The notes beneath the pieces were generated by a model. The model made no database searches and was not told the DNA's origin. It was given only the letters and a program-made list of their open reading frames with translations. Below, in pieces: positions 60,061-64,000 of a DNA stretch of 64,000 nucleotides. The stretch is from contig DCKB01000076.1 of assembly GCA_002320595.1 (NCBI GenBank), positions 51,570 to 115,569 on the forward strand, given 5' to 3'. This DNA comes from Christensenella sp. UBA1685 (GTDB lineage: Bacteria; Bacillota; Clostridia; Christensenellales; CAG-138). A program made the position numbers and the translations under genes. Positions within the stretch are counted from its first letter, which is position 1. Each line of letters opens with the position of its first letter.

Positions 60061-61572
60061 CTACGCCTCAAAATTATACTTCCAGTAGATTTGTATTTCG
60101 CCGCATTTGACTTCAATTTTATCGATCAATAATTTTGCAACCTCCCGTTTTTGTTGAATGGTCATGTGCGGCCACAAGCGGGCTGTATCACGGAATTGCA
60201 GCAGCTCTTGCTGAGACGGCAATTTAGCCCTATGCGATCTCAGTTCCACCCCAAGCAGCTTTTTCTTTTCCTCCAATTCGGCAATCTTTTTCATCACCGC
60301 TGAAGCGGAAGACGGTTCCCCCTCCGCAAGCGCATCAACCAGCCGGTTCAGTTTCTCGCTGATCTTCGCCTGCTCAATTTTTATTCTTGATTCCTCCGTA
60401 TCGAGTTCCATCTCTATTTTTGCCTCAATATCTCTCCTGCGTTCCACCATTTGCATAAGCTCATGCTCAACGCCCGCTTCAAGTTCATCAACGCGTTGTG
60501 ATCCAAACTGGCTGCAGATTCCGCAATTTGTGTTTCCGCTGCACACAAACCGTTTTATGCCGCGCCCTTTTTGGTCCACCATCACTTTCAGGGAATGCCC
60601 GCAATATCCGCATTTTACCATCCCGGTCAGCCAGCTGTGTTTCCCCTTTCCCGCATTGCAAATCTGCCGGTTCGCTTTTAATTTGGTTTGGCATCGTAGA
60701 AAGGTGTCGGAATCAACCAAACCCGGATGCAGCCCAATTGAAAGCTTCAGCCTGTCGTATTGGGAAAACTTCCGGCGCGACCTTTCCCATCCTCCGTAAG
60801 TGATGCATCCGTTTACAGCAATAAAGTCCTCGATTGGGTTCGTAATCGTCATGCCAAGCGCATTATAATAAGCAAAGATGTCCGCATTTGCCCGGACGTA
60901 GATTGGGTTGCTCAAAATCCGGCTGATTTTGCCTCCATCCCAAGGGGCCTCCCCGGGCGATGGAATCCCCTGTGCATTGAGCCTCTTTGCTATCGCACCA
61001 AGCGAATCTCCCGTGTACGCATATTCGTTAAACATGCTGCGCACGATATCGCTCTCCTCGTTTACATCAAGCGTATGCACCTGCTTGCCCCCTACCTTTG
61101 CAATTGCTTTACCAAAACCATATGGCGCCACCCCATCATATGCGCCGCGCTCCATCCGGGTCGCATAGTTGTCCTTCACGCGCATTTGGATTGTCTCGCG
61201 TTCCAACTGTGCAAACACCATTATGATGCTGAGCATTGCGTTTCCAATCGGCGTTGAGGTATCAAATTTTTCCCGGCACGAAACGAACTCAACATCCTTT
61301 TTCTTGAATACATCGATCATCTCGGCAAAATCCAGAAGCGAGCGGCTAAGCCTGTCCAGCCGGTAGACGATCACTCTTTCGATGGTGCCTTTTCTTACAT
61401 CGGCCATAAGCTGCTGAAACGCCGGCCGCTCCGTGTTTTTTCCACTGTATCCTTTATCGTTGTAGTGCCGGTATGCAGCGCTCCCGTTTTCGTTCAGGCA
61501 GGCGTCAAGCTGTGATTCAATCGACAAGCTGTCCTTAACGTCAAGGGATTGCCTCGTATACACCGCATTCAT
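60061..61572 (-). CDS. Large serine recombinase
   Basis: A 503-residue site-specific recombinase: resolvase domain with catalytic Ser9 (YTRQSLDVKD) and VYRLDRLSRSLLDF, a recombinase domain, a zinc ribbon (CGYCGHSLK) and a coiled coil with a hydrophobic-basic end. It moves an integrative element. ATG at 61572 is coupled to the upstream small ORF (ATGA); an upstream start at 61644 is less likely. It sits at the element's edge next to the regulator gene. Confidence 0.94.
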   Translation of the reverse strand: MNAVYTRQSLDVKDSLSIESQLDACLNENGSAAYRHYNDKGYSGKNTERPAFQQLMADVRKGTIERVIVYRLDRLSRSLLDFAEMIDVFKKKDVEFVSCREKFDTSTPIGNAMLSIIMVFAQLERETIQMRVKDNYATRMERGAYDGVAPYGFGKAIAKVGGKQVHTLDVNEESDIVRSMFNEYAYTGDSLGAIAKRLNAQGIPSPGEAPWDGGKISRILSNPIYVRANADIFAYYNALGMTITNPIEDFIAVNGCITYGGWERSRRKFSQYDRLKLSIGLHPGLVDSDTFLRCQTKLKANRQICNAGKGKHSWLTGMVKCGYCGHSLKVMVDQKGRGIKRFVCSGNTNCGICSQFGSQRVDELEAGVEHELMQMVERRRDIEAKIEMELDTEESRIKIEQAKISEKLNRLVDALAEGEPSSASAVMKKIAELEEKKKLLGVELRSHRAKLPSQQELLQFRDTARLWPHMTIQQKREVAKLLIDKIEVKCGEIQIYWKYNFEA

Positions 61573-61751
61573 AGCGAGCTTGGCCTCACGCTCGTCTCGC
61601 AGCCGCCATCCATAGCGATTAATATGATTTTTCTTTTTTCGCATTTTTCAAGTTCCGCATAGATATGTGTAAGCAGTTTTTGGGACAGCTCTGCCAGTTC
61701 ATCCCATGCGCAATTATCGTTTGCAGCCGGATATACGTTTACAACCGTCAT
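61569..61751 (-). CDS. Small ORF coupled to the recombinase
   Basis: A 60-residue hypothetical protein (starts MTVVNVYPAANDN). Its TGA overlaps the recombinase ATG. A Glu/Leu/Lys-rich helix fills the middle. Coupling and position upstream of a recombinase make it a likely real gene; no function is known. The 61752-61930 gap is AT-rich, without a gene. Confidence 0.6.
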   Translation of the reverse strand: MTVVNVYPAANDNCAWDELAELSQKLLTHIYAELEKCEKRKIILIAMDGGCETSVRPSSL

Positions 61752-61930
61752 AATACCCTCTCAATTGATTTCAAATTGCTATTTGATTTGCTTAATATAT
61801 ATGTTTTTATTGGTTTGATATGAACAGGAAATATGAAAGCGAAGAGCGATTTCTCCCGCTTATAGCACTGCTAAAAGTACGTTTTGTATAATTAGATTAT
61901 ACCACCTCCGCTGTCAAATGCAGTTGTCAT

Positions 61931-62380
61931 TTATAGGAATGCTTTTCGAAATTCACTTTGGCTTTTGCCCTTTGGCCACTCGTGCCTGTACAAACCGATA
62001 TACGGCCTTGCGAGGTCTCCATATGCTCTCCACTCTCCGGTATTTCCGGTAAGTTCTTCCATCTGCTCCGTGTACACGATAAAGCTGCGTTCGATATACC
62101 CATTTCCACAGGACAACAACATCTTTCTTGCGCATTTAAACACCTCTATGTTCTTCTCACTGAGCGGCAGTTTTGGCAAGAGCAAGGATTTAAGATCCTG
62201 CTTTATCGTCGCAGCACTACACCGTTCTCCTCTCGGTGGCGGCTGTACCTCAACGACCAGATTCTCAATGAAGTACGCAGCATTCATGTAGTCAAGAGGT
62301 AAAATTCGATTCATCAAAGCCGCTATCTCGTTTCCGCCGAGGATAAACTTAGACTCTATTGGGTTTTCGTAGTATACCGT
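61931..62380 (-). CDS. Unknown element protein, possible ACG start
   Basis: A frame of about 149 residues (VVEVQPPPRGERCSAA, then LSEKNIEVFKCARKML). I do not recognise it. A perfect AAAGGAGGT (62395-62387) is 6 bases from an ACG at 62380. No ATG, GTG or TTG is suitably placed, so either ACG is used or the start codon has mutated. The frame remains open further upstream but without ribosome-site support. Confidence 0.5.
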   Translation of the reverse strand, partial: TVYYENPIESKFILGGNEIAALMNRILPLDYMNAAYFIENLVVEVQPPPRGERCSAATIKQDLKSLLLPKLPLSEKNIEVFKCARKMLLSCGNGYIERSFIVYTEQMEELTGNTGEWRAYGDLARPYIGLYRHEWPKGKSQSEFRKAFL

Positions 62381-62571
62381 TCCGGGACCTCCTTTCCCTG
62401 TGTTTTCAATCGGTTGTGAGGCAAGTGTACACCAGGCAAAGGGCCTGTGCCGTATATCCGAGAGGTGGGAAAAGAGGCCAAAAACCCCGGTATTTCCCCG
62501 CTCTTGGAAATATAATATAATAGGCACAGGCAGGAAGACTTTCGACAAAAACGGAACAGGAGGCGATCAAG

Positions 62572-62919
62572 ATGGCATATCCAGATGAAAGTGTTGTCCA
62601 AACTTGGCTTGATTCGCTGAGTGGGCTAAATGTTCGTGTAAAGAAGATGTTTGGCTGCTACTGTGTGTACTGTGACAACCAGCCGGTGGGTTGGCTGAGC
62701 GAAAGTGTATTCTCGCTTCGAGAGGTTGGCCTTTCCTGTTTTCCAAGGGACTTGAAGCGACCGACGCGGAAAGACCGGATTCAGGAAATCGTGATACCCT
62801 TTGATTATTGCAATGCAGAGTGGATTCCGAAAGCGGTTCAGGAAACAGCGAATGTCATGAAAGCAAGAAGAAATAGGACTGACCCCCTATCAACAGCGCA
62901 AGGGAGGGATAACGGATGA
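62572..62919 (+). CDS. TfoX N-terminal-domain-like protein
   Basis: A 115-residue protein. Residues about 8-75 (VRVKKMFGCYCVYCDNQPVG) match the TfoX/Sxy N-terminal domain, a small cytoplasmic fold of uncertain role. The ribosome site is AGGAGG. The last 20 residues look like read-through into the upstream region of the next gene, overlapping its start. Confidence 0.7.
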   Translation: MAYPDESVVQTWLDSLSGLNVRVKKMFGCYCVYCDNQPVGWLSESVFSLREVGLSCFPRDLKRPTRKDRIQEIVIPFDYCNAEWIPKAVQETANVMKARRNRTDPLSTAQGRDNG

Positions 62920-63649
62920 TGCTGACGATGCCGGAACGATTGAAGGACCTGCGGGTGGAGCGCGGCTTGACGCTGGAGCAGACCGGGCTGTCCCGGTCCG
63001 CCCTGGGCAGCTATGAATCGGACGAGTTCAGGGACATCAGCCACTACGTCCTTGTCAAGCTGGCAAAGTTCTACGGCGTGACTGCCGACTACCTGCTGGG
63101 GCTGGCGGAAACAAGAAATCACCCAAACGCTGAGCGTTTGAGTGATGTGATGATTGAATTGCTACAATCTGGGCGGATCGACAACGCCCTGCTGTGTGAT
63201 TTGGCGACGTACCCGGACTTTCCCCGGCTCATGGCGGAGCTGGAGGTTTATGTGAACGGGATGGCGGTCAAGCTGGTACGGACGGCAAATTCCATTGTGG
63301 ATGCCGCGAGTGCGAATATCGTCAAGCAGTACGATCCCGGCGCAAGCGACCCGTATCTTCGGCAGCTTGTTGCCGCGCATGTGGACGAGGACAGCTTTTG
63401 CCGCTATCTGATCGGGCGGGATATGGCGGAGATCGCCCGCTCCCTACGGGAAGCCCACAAGGGCGACTTTTTCAATATCCCGATGGACAATCCGCTGGAG
63501 GTCGCGGCGGAGATCACGGGCAAGGAAGAAAGCGTCCCCCCCCCCCCCCCCCCCCCGAATCGAGCGAGGCCGCGCTGGCCTTTATCTGCAAGCGGCTGTA
63601 CCTGAACTATATGAAGCTGACCGATGAGGAAAAGAAGTGGCTGACCTGA
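62916..63649 (+). pseudogene. XRE-type helix-turn-helix gene frameshifted at a C tract
   Basis: The N-terminal Cro/CI-like domain (MPERLKDLRVERGLTLEQ, then SALGSYESDEF and VKLAKFYGVTADYLLGL) and a helical middle run to residue about 206. A run of 21 C bases then puts the frame out. The natural C-terminus SSEAALAFICKRLYLNYMK lies in another frame and ends at 63649. A tract of 19 or 22 Cs would restore it. From memory of homologues, helix 2 lacks four residues after TLEQ. It may be a sequencing artefact. Confidence 0.75.
63536..63556. repeat. 21-base poly-C tract
   Basis: Twenty-one consecutive C residues inside the helix-turn-helix gene. Such tracts are slippage-prone and also common assembly errors. 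Confidence 0.9.
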
Positions 63650-63767
63650 ATCGCATGCCGCGCAGCATCTCTTTCATGTCTTTCATTTTCAGGCTTCCAT
63701 CAAAATAGCCAGTCATGTCTTTGCTTGCTTCAAGTTCACATTTCGCTTCTGCTTTTGTCGCGTACAT
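63650..63767 (-). pseudogene. Truncated small phage/element protein
   Basis: ATG at 63767 with AAAGGAG begins YATKAEAKCELEASKDM and continues FDGSLKMKDMKEMLRG, a pattern I associate with small conserved proteins of clostridial phages and elements. Past about 63650 the frame runs into the antisense of the helix-turn-helix gene and ends at 63582. The original C-terminus is lost at this junction. Confidence 0.55.
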
Positions 63768-63886
63768 TTCATACTCCTTTCACGCTAACGCTCACAGTAA
63801 AACAACAAACGCCCACAAGGCAAACACCACTGCGAGCGCTTTGATTCCATTCCACACGAACTATGCCGGACTGCCAAACCGAATTC

Positions 63887-63985
63887 TCACGCTGCATTCC
63901 CTTCCCGCAACGCACACGCCTGTCTTGCCAAATCCGCAAGCGTTCGCCGCATTGCCGCCATTTCCGCTTGAAGCTCGGGGTGCCG
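63887..63985 (-). pseudogene. Possible C-terminal gene fragment at the right edge
   Basis: A short minus-strand frame (ELQAEMAAMRRTLADLARQ) ends in TGA at 63887. A TGA lies in frame at 63986-63988, so it is either a fragment or not coding. No other gene is visible in 63768-64000. Confidence 0.25.
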
Positions 63986-64000
63986 TCAAGAGTTATGCGC

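Noticed and set aside
61572..61644. Longer N-terminus of the serine recombinase
   Set aside because: The ATGA overlap with the upstream small ORF and the family-like start at 61572 are better supported.

Overview
The window looks like the chromosome of an anaerobic, endospore-forming member of the Clostridia, moderately GC-rich. The taxonomic placement is inferred from gene content: sigG, spoIIID, yqfC-yqfD, a BofC-like protein, pyrimidine-nucleoside phosphorylase, many Shine-Dalgarno sites and heavy use of the minus strand. I saw no rRNA, tRNA or CRISPR array.

Layout. 0-0.3 kb: 5'-truncated remnant of a polysaccharide-biosynthesis gene next to a 32-bp direct repeat. 0.3-5 kb: a yybP-ykoY (Mn2+) riboswitch driving a P-type ATPase, then a SulP anion transporter. 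5-14.6 kb: HerA-like ATPase, ruvCAB plus a coiled-coil protein, a BofC-like protein, and an operon of response regulator, histidine kinase and HtrA. 14.6-21.9 kb: zapA-U32-mutS2 and lspA-rluD. 22-28.9 kb: polA-coaE-lytic transglycosylase-solute-binding protein, and pdp. 29-37 kb: a conserved sporulation/RNA-maturation run (sigG, yqfC, yqfD, phoH, an HD phosphohydrolase of PgpH type, ybeY, cdd, era). 37-40 kb: metNIQ, preceded by a 34-codon methionine-rich leader peptide and an attenuator-type terminator. 40-45 kb: AEC transporter, spoIIID, comF-recD2, and a 3'-truncated polysaccharide deacetylase.

45-50.1 kb is visibly more AT-rich and is a decaying peptide-utilisation island. It has an M17 aminopeptidase and a C26 amidohydrolase that look intact, an OppF-type ATPase that has lost its P-loop, an oppD 3' remnant, a frameshifted sigma-54-type activator and a fragment of a FAD oxidoreductase.

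50.1-60 kb is an intact operon: solute-binding protein, two permeases, fused ATPase, AroM-like, DUF917, Asp/Glu/hydantoin-racemase-like, nitroreductase. A divergent MerR-family regulator faces it, and the shared region contains a 19-bp-spaced promoter with a dyad, which is the usual MerR target architecture. It probably imports and remodels a small amide, hydantoin-like or modified amino-acid substrate; the substrate is unknown.

60-64 kb is a mobile-element relic with a large serine recombinase, small cargo genes, a helix-turn-helix gene broken by a 21-base C tract, and a truncated small phage-type gene.

The most interesting candidate is the Met-rich leader and attenuator in front of metNIQ, which would be a ribosome-mediated methionine sensor where clostridia normally use an S-box or T-box.
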